Made by a program: the position numbers and the translations under genes. Below are positions 1 to 7,099 of a stretch of 14,263 bases of DNA, piece after piece (position 1 is the first letter of the stretch; every line of letters starts with the position of its first letter). Below the pieces are notes generated by a model. The model did not search any database. It had not been told where the DNA came from and was given only the letters and a program-made list of their open reading frames with translations. Origin of the DNA: Pelobacter sp. UBA5610 (lineage in GTDB: Bacteria; Desulfobacterota; Desulfuromonadia; Desulfuromonadales; Syntrophotaleaceae); contig DIKU01000058.1 in the NCBI GenBank assembly GCA_002424645.1, forward strand, positions 620 through 14,882. Reading direction: 5' to 3'.

Positions 1-143
1 TTGAAAAACCGCTCGGGAAATTCCTTGCCGAACTGGGCAGTTTTGGTCGAACCAGACAGGTCAGCGTCCAGGGCGACGATTTTCGGATTCTGGCGGCCAA
101 GCTCCAACAGAGCCTTGCCGTATGCATCTCTGGTTGCAATCAT
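1..143 (-). CDS. Transketolase, C-terminal subunit (5' part only)
   Basis: The gene runs off the left edge; only the first 47 codons are visible. The protein opens with MIATRDAYGKALLELG, followed by VALDADLSGSTKT, which is the start of the pyrimidine-binding half of a transketolase encoded as two genes. With the N-terminal subunit just upstream (285-1109) it would form the full thiamine-diphosphate enzyme of the non-oxidative pentose phosphate pathway in the cytoplasm. The ATG at 143 was chosen because the conserved ATRDAYGK block begins right there. The reading frame is open back to a stop at about 207-209 but has no better start, and no strong ribosome binding site precedes it. The 141-base gap to the upstream half-gene is longer than usual for such pairs and holds a small hairpin and a possible 17-codon ORF that overlaps this start. 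Confidence 0.85.
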   Translation of the reverse strand, partial: MIATRDAYGKALLELGRQNPKIVALDADLSGSTKTAQFGKEFPERFF

Positions 144-169
144 TGCGTCATTCGCTTTCTGTTTAGCAA

Positions 170-188
170 GCCCGCAGCCATAGCGGGC
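170..188 (-). repeat. Small hairpin just before the transketolase C-subunit start
   Basis: GCCCGC at one end and GCGGGC at the other can pair over six bases around a 7-base loop. It lies about 27 bases upstream of the ATG at 143, within the gap between the two transketolase half-genes. No T-run follows, so it does not look like an intrinsic terminator. It could affect translation of the second subunit or be chance. Confidence 0.3.
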
Positions 189-284
189 ATCATATCGGTA
201 GCAACATCACCTTGGGTCTGTTATCCATGAAGCATGGTTGACGCCCTTGGCACACAGCGCCAAAGGTTTCAAGCATAATCCGGA

Positions 285-1109
285 CTACAGCGCCCCCAGT
301 ACCTGCAGGGAAACCTGCAGTTCTTCGTCGCTCGGCGCCAGACCGTGGTATTTGGCTTTGTTTTCAAAAATCGAAACGCCTTTCCCCTTGATGGTCTTGG
401 CAACAATCACGACCGGCCGCTCGGATACCTCGGCGGCGGCAAAAGCCTGTCCCAAAGAGTCGATGTCATGCCCGTCGGCTTCAATGACATGCATGTTGAA
501 GGCGGCGAATTTGGCGGCAACGGGACCCACATTCATCACTTCTTCGGTAAAGCCATCGATTTGCAGACCGTTGCAATCGACCACAATACACAAATTGGAG
601 AGCTGGAAATGGGCGGCACTCATGACCGCTTCCCAGATCTGGCCTTCCTGCAACTCGCCATCCCCCAGCAGAGCAAAAACGCGCGATGTGCAACCGGAAA
701 CTTTATTGGCCAGCGCCAGACCAACAGCTTGCGACAGCCCCTGACCGAGGGACCCGGTACATACTTCAACACCGGGAGTCTTGCGCATGTCAGGGTGCCC
801 CTGCAGATGGCTGCCAAGCTGGCGCAGGGTGGCGAGGTCTTCCTTGGGGAAGTAACCGGCACGCGCCAGGCAGGCATAAAGGGCAGGCGCGGCGTGCCCT
901 TTGGACAAAACGAAACGGTCACGCTCCGACCAGTCGGGGCGGGTCGCGTCATGTTTCATCTGGTGGAAAAACAGCACGGCCATGATATCAATGGCCGACA
1001 AACTGCCCCCGGTATGTCCGGATTGGGACTGATGCAGCATTTTGAGAATGTCCACACGCAACTCCCGAGCTGTTTGCTCGAGTTCCTGGACTTTTTGTTC
1101 GGTCAACAT
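285..1109 (-). CDS. Transketolase, N-terminal (thiamine-diphosphate-binding) subunit
   Basis: The predicted protein is 274 residues, the usual size for the free-standing N-terminal half of transketolase. Visible landmarks are SGHTGGS (about 30-36) and SKGHAAPALYA (69-79) with the conserved histidines, GHPD (104-107), and GDGELQEGQIWEA (149-161) followed by VVDCNGLQ, the Mg2+/thiamine-diphosphate motif. Together with the C-terminal subunit at 1-143 it would transfer two-carbon ketol units between sugar phosphates. The ATG at 1109 (MLTEQKVQ) is preferred over the longer open frame starting at 1196, whose extra 29 residues resemble nothing in the family. An AGGAAAGGA stretch lies upstream of the chosen ATG. 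The gene follows the hypothetical gene 1197-1643 after 87 bases and is probably co-transcribed with it. Confidence 0.93.
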   Translation of the reverse strand: MLTEQKVQELEQTARELRVDILKMLHQSQSGHTGGSLSAIDIMAVLFFHQMKHDATRPDWSERDRFVLSKGHAAPALYACLARAGYFPKEDLATLRQLGSHLQGHPDMRKTPGVEVCTGSLGQGLSQAVGLALANKVSGCTSRVFALLGDGELQEGQIWEAVMSAAHFQLSNLCIVVDCNGLQIDGFTEEVMNVGPVAAKFAAFNMHVIEADGHDIDSLGQAFAAAEVSERPVVIVAKTIKGKGVSIFENKAKYHGLAPSDEELQVSLQVLGAL

Positions 1110-1196
1110 CGTTACTACTTTTCCTTTCCTGAAAAAATCAGACCCGTCGCACAACGCAGGCCGGAGCATCGGCCGACGCCACCAACGGGCAGGCAA

Positions 1197-1643
1197 TTAC
1201 GATTTTTTATAGCGAGGGTCGTTGCCGGCCAGATAGGCGAACACCAGTTCGTCCAGAGAGCCAGCCTCCGGCGGCTCCATCTCGGCCGCGGGGACATCCA
1301 CATGTCGATTTTGATTTAAAATCCCTGAAGCGCCGGAAGGTGAGCAGGAGGGGGCGTCGGGTTGTACATCGGAAGCGTTGGAAAAACCGGCCTTTTCATC
1401 AAATTCGCCGTCCTTCAAACGTCGCAGCATCTCTTTATGCTGGGTTTTCATGCGTTGCTCGACCTGCTGTCGATGGTCTTCCGTACCCAACAGATCCGCA
1501 TAAGTGCTCTTGCAGGACGCCAGGATCGTGCCGCCTTCGTACAGCAGAGTCACGATCTGAGGTTTTTTGGAACCGCCGTCCTCGGTCTGGACGTGAAACA
1601 CGCGCCCTTTATAACGAAAATTATGATTGTATCCACCTACCAT
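1197..1643 (-). CDS. Conserved hypothetical protein (MVGGYNHNFRYKG family)
   Basis: The product is 148 residues with no enzyme motif or membrane segment that I recognise. The N-terminal part (1-70) opens with MVGGYNHNFRYKGRVFHVQT and includes LLYEGGTILASCKSTYADL. I associate this pattern with an unnamed protein family of Geobacter-like and other Deltaproteobacteria; that is from memory, not a search. A charged stretch with HKEMLRRLKDGEFDE is followed by a variable, Pro/Ser-rich linker (about 88-125) and a short conserved-looking tail, LDELVFAYLAGNDPRYK. The ATG at 1643 has AGGA five bases upstream. It lies 87 bases past metH and 87 bases before the transketolase half-genes, so it may belong to either transcript. 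Function unknown. Confidence 0.75.
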   Translation of the reverse strand: MVGGYNHNFRYKGRVFHVQTEDGGSKKPQIVTLLYEGGTILASCKSTYADLLGTEDHRQQVEQRMKTQHKEMLRRLKDGEFDEKAGFSNASDVQPDAPSCSPSGASGILNQNRHVDVPAAEMEPPEAGSLDELVFAYLAGNDPRYKKS

Positions 1644-1687
1644 GGATTCCTCGCGTATCGCCCGGACTGGGGAAACGGCCGCCTATA

Positions 1688-1714
1688 GTTATCACAGCCG
1701 GTGTTTCGGTGCAA
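1688..1714 (-). promoter_or_regulatory. Possible weak promoter for 1643-to-transketolase genes
   Basis: On the minus strand TTGCAC (1709-1714) is followed after 15 bases by GATAAC (1688-1693), in the gap between metH and the hypothetical gene. Spacing is shorter than the ideal 17 and no terminator is visible after metH, so readthrough from the murI-metH unit is equally possible. Confidence 0.25.
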
Positions 1715-1730
1715 TAGCCTCGAAGCCTGA

Positions 1731-4136
1731 TCAATGCCCCGGCGCAAGCAGTTTTTTTGCTTTTGCAACCGCCTCCAGGGCGTCGGCGGCGTACATATCG
1801 GCACCGATTTCATCGGCGTATTCCTGGGTGACGACGGCCCCGCCGACCATGGTAAAGACCTTGACGCCGGCCCCGCGCAACCGGTCGACGGTCACCCGCA
1901 TCTGCTCGATGGTGGTGGTCATCAAAGCGGAGAGGCCCACCGCATCGACGTTAAGGGTCACAGCCTGTTCCACGATACGATCGGCCGATACGTTTTTGCC
2001 CAGGTCGATGACTTCGAAACCGTGGTTTTCCAGCAGGGTACAGACGATATTTTTGCCGATATCGTGAATATCGCCCTCGACGGTCGCCATCAGAATCCGT
2101 CCTAACGAGGCAAGGGAGCCTCCCTGCATCTCCTGCTTGAGGCGGGCGAAAGCTGTTTGCATGGTTTCCGCAGACTGCATGACCTGCGGCAGGAAGATGC
2201 GGTTTTGGCCGAAACGCCGACCGACCTCCTCCAGCCCGGGGAGCAAACCTTCGTTGCTGATCGCCGCGGTATCCAGCCCTTCACCCAGAGCCTGCTCAAC
2301 CAGGGCGACCACACCGTCCTTATCCCCTTCGATAATGGCGGCCGACAACCGTTCGCGGATCCCAGCCGGCGCGGCATTCGGATCCGTGGCAACCGGTGCG
2401 GCGGCGATATCGGCATAGGCGGCGATATAACTTTCAGCCCGCACATCTTTACCCAAAAGCACCATGGCGGCCCGATAGGCATCCATCATGCGTTCATCGC
2501 GGGGATTGATAATGGCGGCCGACAAGCCGGCATCCAGAGCCATGGCAAAAAACACCGAGGACAGTACCGGTCGGCACGGCAGACCGAATGAAATATTGCT
2601 GACCCCCAGGGCGGTCGGCAGACCGAGTTCATCGCGCACCAGCCGCAGGGTGCGAATGGTTTCCATGGCGCGCTTTTGCTCGGCCGAAACGGTCAGAGTC
2701 AGGCAATCCACCACGATATCTTCGGGCGCCAGGCCGGCCGTCAGGGCCGCGTCGCGGATACGACGCGCCACCGCCAGTCGCTCTTCGGCGGTTTCGGGGA
2801 TTCCCGAGCCATCCAGGGCCAGAGCAATGACCGCCGCGCCATATTTTTTGGCCAGCGGCAAAATGCCCTTGAGACTCTTTTCCTCCCCGGACACGGAATT
2901 GATCAGCACCTTGCCATCGGCCACTTTCAGGCCCCGCTCCAAAGCCGCCGGATCGGAAGAATCAAGCACCAGCGGCACTTGCGTCACGCCTGCGACGGCC
3001 AGCACGGCGCGCTCCAGCGATGCCGGTTCGTCAACGCCGGGAGCACCACAGTTGATATCCAGCAAGTGGGCACCGGCCGCCACCTGCGCCTGGGCCTCGC
3101 GCCGGATATAGGCCGTTTTGCCTTCACGCAATTCCTGAGCATAGGCCTTGCGGCCGGTGGGATTAATGCGCTCACCGATGATGGCACAGGCGGACTGTCC
3201 GCCGATTTCGGCCACCTCGGTACGACTTGACAGCAGGCAGCGACGGGCCGGCGGAGTCCAATCCTGCGGCATCCCCTGAAGCGCCTGCTGCATGGCCCGA
3301 ATGTGCGCCGGCGTGGTTCCGCAGCAGCCACCGATGACCCGCACGCCGATATCCAACAGACGCTGATGATAGACCACCATATCTTCGGGGGTGGCAGTGA
3401 ATACCGTCTGGCCGTTGATGAGCTGGGGCAAACCGGCATTGGGTTGGGCGATCAGAGGGATTGCACAGACATTGCGCATGCGCGCCAGCATCTGGTAAAT
3501 CCCCTCCACTCCCAACCCGCAATTTGTCCCGACCACCGACACGCCAAGCGCCTCGAGGGTTACGGCAGCGGCTTCCGGAGAGGTGCCGAGCACGCTGCGA
3601 CCTTCATTCTCGAAAGTCATCAGGGCCATGATCGGCAGGTTGGAAAATTCACGGCAGGCGATCACCGCCGCCCGCAGTTCTGCGATATCCAGAAAGGTTT
3701 CCATGGTGATGAGGTCGGCACCGGCCTCGGCAAAGGCGCGCACCTGCTCGCCAAACACCTCCACCATCTCGTCGAAATCGGCATCCCCCACCGGCCGCAG
3801 AAAACGGCCGGTAGGCCCGACGGAAGCGGCGACAAAGCGATCCGGTCCGGCGGCGCGACGGGCCAGTTCAACGGAGCGGACGTTGATTTCATGCACCTTT
3901 TCTTCAAGACCATAATGAGCCAGCTTCAAGCGGCTGCCGCCGAAACTGTTGGTGACGATAATATCGGCGCCGGCCTCAACATACTCGCGATGCACGGCTT
4001 CCACCACATCGGGAGCGGTCAGGTTCATTTCTTCCGGGCAACCACCGGCTTTGAGTCCGCGCTCCTGAAGCATTGTACCCATGGCGCCGTCCAGCACCAG
4101 TACGCGTTCCTTGATTGCGGCAATAAAGTCGGCCAT
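1731..4136 (-). CDS. metH: Cobalamin-dependent methionine synthase without reactivation domain
   Basis: The 801-residue protein transfers a methyl group from methyltetrahydrofolate to homocysteine through a corrinoid cofactor, making methionine. Domains in order: homocysteine methyltransferase (about 1-290) with zinc ligands C206 (GTNCG) and C271-C272 (GGCCGTTP); pterin-binding domain (about 315-575) with GERINPTGRK and DINCGAPGVDE; B12 cap (about 590-670); and Rossmann-like B12 domain (about 678-798) with D689-x-H691-xx-G694, where H691 is the lower cobalt ligand. It ends there, so the C-terminal S-adenosylmethionine-binding reactivation domain of E. coli MetH (about 1227 residues) is absent. 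The ATG at 4136 fits the family (MADFIAAIKERVLVLDGAMG) and has AGGAGA nine bases upstream inside the preceding gene. It follows that gene's stop by one base (TAG-C-ATG), which suggests translational coupling. The longer open frame to 4322 is spurious. Confidence 0.95.
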   Translation of the reverse strand: MADFIAAIKERVLVLDGAMGTMLQERGLKAGGCPEEMNLTAPDVVEAVHREYVEAGADIIVTNSFGGSRLKLAHYGLEEKVHEINVRSVELARRAAGPDRFVAASVGPTGRFLRPVGDADFDEMVEVFGEQVRAFAEAGADLITMETFLDIAELRAAVIACREFSNLPIMALMTFENEGRSVLGTSPEAAAVTLEALGVSVVGTNCGLGVEGIYQMLARMRNVCAIPLIAQPNAGLPQLINGQTVFTATPEDMVVYHQRLLDIGVRVIGGCCGTTPAHIRAMQQALQGMPQDWTPPARRCLLSSRTEVAEIGGQSACAIIGERINPTGRKAYAQELREGKTAYIRREAQAQVAAGAHLLDINCGAPGVDEPASLERAVLAVAGVTQVPLVLDSSDPAALERGLKVADGKVLINSVSGEEKSLKGILPLAKKYGAAVIALALDGSGIPETAEERLAVARRIRDAALTAGLAPEDIVVDCLTLTVSAEQKRAMETIRTLRLVRDELGLPTALGVSNISFGLPCRPVLSSVFFAMALDAGLSAAIINPRDERMMDAYRAAMVLLGKDVRAESYIAAYADIAAAPVATDPNAAPAGIRERLSAAIIEGDKDGVVALVEQALGEGLDTAAISNEGLLPGLEEVGRRFGQNRIFLPQVMQSAETMQTAFARLKQEMQGGSLASLGRILMATVEGDIHDIGKNIVCTLLENHGFEVIDLGKNVSADRIVEQAVTLNVDAVGLSALMTTTIEQMRVTVDRLRGAGVKVFTMVGGAVVTQEYADEIGADMYAADALEAVAKAKKLLAPGH

Positions 4137-4137
4137 G

Positions 4138-4731
4138 CTATGGGTTCTCCTGTAAGGTCGAAGCCTCATCCTCGGTGGACGGGCGGGCAAAACGAAAATC
4201 GGCGGCAATCGGCTGGCGCAGGTCGACATGCCCTTTGAGGGTTTCCACCGGCTGCGCTTCAACCAAGATACGCACCTTGCGAATATGCGGGAAATTGACG
4301 GCCAGGGTATTGACCAGGCCATATACCGTCATCAACTCCGACATGCTTCCACCCGGGTGTGCGACAACCAACTCTTTGCTGAAATCGAGGGTTGCGACCC
4401 CGTCTTGCTGGCTGTAACCGAGCAGACGGGTACCCGGCGGCAGAATCGGACTCAGCGAAACATGGGGACCGGCTTCGAGGGCTTGTATAATCTCCATCAC
4501 CAGCTGTGCTTCCTCGGCTTCAGGCACCTCACGCGCTTCGGTGACCAGGCTAAATCCGTCCTGGCTGGCGAAATACAGGAGCACTTCCCTTTGCGACAAG
4601 AGTCCCTCCGTGACGGAGGTCTCCTGCTCTACCTGAGGTTCACGATGCAGGATACGATAAGTCAACAGGCCGACTGCCAGCAGTATCAGGATCAAAATCG
4701 GAATCAGATACCGACCGGATGATCTTTTCAT
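4138..4731 (-). CDS. Membrane-anchored GerMN-domain protein
   Basis: The 197-residue protein has a short basic N-terminus (MKRSSGRY) and one hydrophobic segment (about 9-27), consistent with a signal anchor. There is no lipobox cysteine, so it is unlikely to be a lipoprotein. The rest should lie outside the cytoplasmic membrane and matches the GerMN domain (about 48-172): VATLDFSKEL, GGSMSELMTVYGLVNTLA, and VRILVEAQPVETLKGHVDL. GerMN domains were first named from spore germination proteins but also occur in non-sporulating Gram-negatives, where their role is largely unknown and often presumed to concern the envelope. The ATG at 4731 has GGAG upstream and starts directly before the anchor; the longer frame to 4785 would overlap the end of murI and add 18 unrelated residues. 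Lying between murI and metH suggests co-transcription. Confidence 0.85.
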   Translation of the reverse strand: MKRSSGRYLIPILILILLAVGLLTYRILHREPQVEQETSVTEGLLSQREVLLYFASQDGFSLVTEAREVPEAEEAQLVMEIIQALEAGPHVSLSPILPPGTRLLGYSQQDGVATLDFSKELVVAHPGGSMSELMTVYGLVNTLAVNFPHIRKVRILVEAQPVETLKGHVDLRQPIAADFRFARPSTEDEASTLQENP

Positions 4732-4781
4732 ATCGTTTGCTCCATGACAGCCCCACCGGCTGACACGCCGGGGATCCTGTC

Positions 4782-5582
4782 TCAATCGATAGATACCTGC
4801 TCCACCCCGGTGAGCAGGTGGCCAAGGAATTCCCCGCCAACCCGCTGAAAGCGCTCAGGCACATCGGTGACAAAGAATTGCGAAGGCACCGCTGGCCTCA
4901 TCGGGCGCAACTGACCCCGCCCCTGCAACCGGGTAGCCACGGCAAAGGCGGTTTCTTCTGCCGAATCGATCAGAACAACCTCCGGACCCAAAACCTCCTG
5001 CAAAACATTCTTGAGAAGCGGGTAATGGGTACACCCGAGAACCAGCGTATCGATCCCATGCTTACGCAAGGGGCGAAGGTATTCCTCGGCAGTGAGGCGG
5101 GTCACAGGGTGATCAAGCCACCCTTCCTCCACCAGCGGCACAAACAAGGGGCAAGGCACGCCCACCACATCCGCATCGGGAGCCAGTTGCTTTATCGCCA
5201 GGGTATAAGCCCCGCTCTTGATGGTGCCTTCGGTACCGATCACGCCGATACATCCGCTACGCGTCACCGACACGGCCCGTCTGGCACCGGGTTCGATGAC
5301 GCCGATAACCGGTATCTGAAAACAATTCTCCAGCTCGATCAACGCCACCGAAGAGGCGGTATTGCAAGCGACAACCAGCATTTTGACTCTGCGCCGGGTC
5401 AAAAAAGCCGCCGCTTCCATGGCATAACGCCTCACAGTTGCGGGGCTTTTGGTCCCATAGGGCACACGAGCCGTATCTCCGAGATAGAGCAGTTCTTCCC
5501 CCGGCAACAGGCGCTGTATCTCCTTGAGAACCGTAAGGCCCCCGACCCCTGAATCAAATACTCCAATAGCCCGATCCGGCAA
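4782..5582 (-). CDS. murI: Glutamate racemase
   Basis: The 266-residue protein interconverts L- and D-glutamate, supplying D-glutamate for peptidoglycan in the cytoplasm. It has the family signature FDSGVGGLTVLKEI (9-22, with D10 and S11), YLGDTARVPYG (33-43), and the two catalytic cysteines C73 (VACNTAS) and C184 (LGCTHYPLL). The length is normal. The start codon is TTG at 5582 (bases CAA on the plus strand): the conserved IGVFDSGVGG block begins five residues later, there is no in-frame ATG or GTG before the upstream stop, and GAGGGG sits seven bases before the TTG. It heads the murI - GerMN - metH run and has its own promoter candidate at 5622-5651, divergent from the 5760 gene. Confidence 0.96.
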   Translation of the reverse strand: MPDRAIGVFDSGVGGLTVLKEIQRLLPGEELLYLGDTARVPYGTKSPATVRRYAMEAAAFLTRRRVKMLVVACNTASSVALIELENCFQIPVIGVIEPGARRAVSVTRSGCIGVIGTEGTIKSGAYTLAIKQLAPDADVVGVPCPLFVPLVEEGWLDHPVTRLTAEEYLRPLRKHGIDTLVLGCTHYPLLKNVLQEVLGPEVVLIDSAEETAFAVATRLQGRGQLRPMRPAVPSQFFVTDVPERFQRVGGEFLGHLLTGVEQVSID

Positions 5583-5621
5583 CCCTTTTCCCCTCTCTGC
5601 GAGATATATCCAAAAATGGGT

Positions 5622-5651
5622 ATACTAGGTTCAACCCAAACGTAAAGTCAA
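5622..5651 (-). promoter_or_regulatory. Sigma70-type promoter for murI - GerMN - metH
   Basis: On the minus strand TTGACT (5646-5651, 5 of 6 matches to TTGACA) is followed after 18 bases by TAGTAT (5622-5627, 4 of 6 matches to TATAAT). It lies about 40 bases before the TTG start of murI, in the divergent intergenic region. This is a good consensus match but untested. Confidence 0.6.
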
Positions 5652-5672
5652 GATGCATCACCATTTTAAGCT

Positions 5673-5700
5673 TTGGATTAGACGAAGCCTCTGGTATATT
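5673..5700 (+). promoter_or_regulatory. Extended -10 promoter for the 5760-7878 unit
   Basis: TTGGAT (5673-5678), 16 bases, then TATATT (5695-5700). The -10 is preceded by TGG, giving the extended -10 pattern TGnTATAAT with one mismatch. It sits about 60 bases before the ATG at 5760. The -35 regions of this and the murI promoter lie about 21 bases apart and fire in opposite directions, so the two units may share regulation. Confidence 0.55.
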
Positions 5701-5759
5701 GAGAGTTCGATCTTTTAAACCGTGGAGTTCCTGGTTGGCCCGAAAAAGGATAACCTCCT

Positions 5760-6092
5760 ATGGACCTTTCAACAGTCAAGGATTACTTAGAACCGTTGCG
5801 CACAGAGAATGTCATGGAGACTCTGCGCAATGCGAATCTTGGCGACCTGATTTACAACCCCTGGTTTTTGACCGCACTCGGTATCATCTGCCTGGTGTCC
5901 ATCATTCTCAAACGACAGGCGCTGTTGTTCATGCTGCTCACCACGGTGGGGTACGCCTGCGTTATCGATTACACCCTGCAGAAAAAACCGGCCATTGCAA
6001 CCGTCGGCAGCCAACCGGTTCTGGTTTTCGCCGGTGGCGGGGCTATTCTGGTCTTCGTTTTCATTTACTACCTGTTCATACGACAGGATTAA
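5760..6092 (+). CDS. Small membrane protein of unknown function
   Basis: The 110-residue protein begins with a soluble, charged segment (about 1-32). Three hydrophobic stretches follow: about 33-50, 53-70 and 86-107, the last rich in glycine at its start and ending in YYLFIRQD. It therefore looks like a small inner-membrane protein with two or three helices. There is no cysteine pair, histidine cluster or other cofactor motif. The ATG at 5760 is preceded by AAGGA at about nine bases. It is the first gene of a three-gene unit, 23 bases before the HgdB-like protein. The association suggests it might anchor or serve that redox system, but nothing in the sequence proves it. I do not recognise a named family. 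Confidence 0.75.
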   Translation: MDLSTVKDYLEPLRTENVMETLRNANLGDLIYNPWFLTALGIICLVSIILKRQALLFMLLTTVGYACVIDYTLQKKPAIATVGSQPVLVFAGGGAILVFVFIYYLFIRQD

Positions 6093-6115
6093 CGCCTTAT
6101 CAAAGCATTCCTCAT

Positions 6116-7099
6116 ATGGTCGGATTTACCACTACTATCCCCCTCGAAATCGTGGTTGCGGCAGGCAAGCGCCCCGTTGACCTGAACAATATCTTCATCA
6201 CCGATCCTTCCTGCCAGAATCTCATCGACGAGGCGGAAATGGCCGGGTTCCCGCGCAATTGCTGCGGCTGGATCAAGGGGCTTTACAGTGCGGCCCTGCG
6301 CCACGGCATACGCGAGATCATCGCCGTCACCGAAGGGGACTGCTCGAACACCAAGGCCTTGATGGAAGTTCTGCAACTTCAGGGCATCACCACCATCCCG
6401 TTCGCCTACCCCTACGACAGATCGCGGACCAGCCTGGAGCATGAAATTGCCAAGCTGACAGCCCATTTCGGCGTCACGCCGGAGCAAACCCATCAAGCCT
6501 GGCAAAAGCTTAACGCCATCCGCGCCCGGGTGCATGAAATCGACCGCCTCACCTGGGAGGAGAATCGCGTTACCGGCACGGAAAACCACTACTGGCAGGT
6601 CTGCACCTCCGATATGAACGGCGATCCGCACACCTTCGCGGAACAGGCCGACGCGTTTCTGGACCAAGCGCGGCAGCGCCCCCCCCTGCCGGACGGACTG
6701 CGCCTGGCGTACATCGGCGTACCGCCGATCTTTACCGATATCTATACCGTGGTTGAAGAACTGGGCGGACGCGTGGTGTTCAACGAAACCCAGAGGCAGT
6801 TCTCCATGCCCTACCAGGTGACGTCGCTGGTCGAACAATACCAGCGCTACACCTACCCTTACGATGTCTTCGTGCGGCTGGACGACATCGAAAAAGAAAT
6901 TGAACAGCGCCGCATCGACGGGGTTATACACTACGTTCAATCGTTTTGTTTTCGGCAGATAGAGGACCTTATCGTACGCAAACGTCTGCGTCACCTGCCG
7001 ATCCTGACCCTTGAAGGGGACAGACCCGGCCCCCTCGATGCACGTACGCGCATCCGACTGGAAGGCTTCATGGAAATGATCAAAGCGAGGCGCGCATGA
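6116..7099 (+). CDS. 2-hydroxyacyl-CoA dehydratase subunit D-like Fe-S protein (HgdB/YjiM/double-cubane type)
   Basis: The 327-residue protein resembles the HgdB/FldC-type subunits, which hold a 4Fe-4S cluster reduced at low potential by an ATP-driven activator; that activator is the next gene. Landmarks are FPRNCCGW (45-52), VTEGDCSNTK (71-80) and HYVQSFCFRQ (272-281). It has exactly six cysteines: C33, C49, C50, C76, C163 and C278. True dehydratases have two related subunits; here only one is encoded, and no CoA-transferase or acyl-CoA dehydrogenase is nearby. This resembles the YjiM and double-cubane cluster protein (DCCP) subfamily, so the substrate cannot be named. The ATG at 6116 has no clear ribosome binding site, but the protein has the expected N-terminus (IPLEIVVAAGKRPVDL) there. 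Its stop overlaps the activator start (ATGA), implying coupled translation. Confidence 0.85.
   Translation: MVGFTTTIPLEIVVAAGKRPVDLNNIFITDPSCQNLIDEAEMAGFPRNCCGWIKGLYSAALRHGIREIIAVTEGDCSNTKALMEVLQLQGITTIPFAYPYDRSRTSLEHEIAKLTAHFGVTPEQTHQAWQKLNAIRARVHEIDRLTWEENRVTGTENHYWQVCTSDMNGDPHTFAEQADAFLDQARQRPPLPDGLRLAYIGVPPIFTDIYTVVEELGGRVVFNETQRQFSMPYQVTSLVEQYQRYTYPYDVFVRLDDIEKEIEQRRIDGVIHYVQSFCFRQIEDLIVRKRLRHLPILTLEGDRPGPLDARTRIRLEGFMEMIKARRA

Noticed and set aside
1..183. A 60-codon plus-strand frame at the left edge
   Set aside because: The minus strand here encodes the clear start of the transketolase C-subunit.
345..1319. A 324-codon plus-strand frame opposite the transketolase N-subunit
   Set aside because: Same reasoning: the minus-strand frame has thiamine-diphosphate motifs, while this one has none.
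5699..6115. Upstream extension of the HgdB-like frame to 5699
   Set aside because: The extension overlaps the small membrane-protein gene in another frame and adds about 139 residues of no recognisable family. Family N-termini fit the ATG at 6116.
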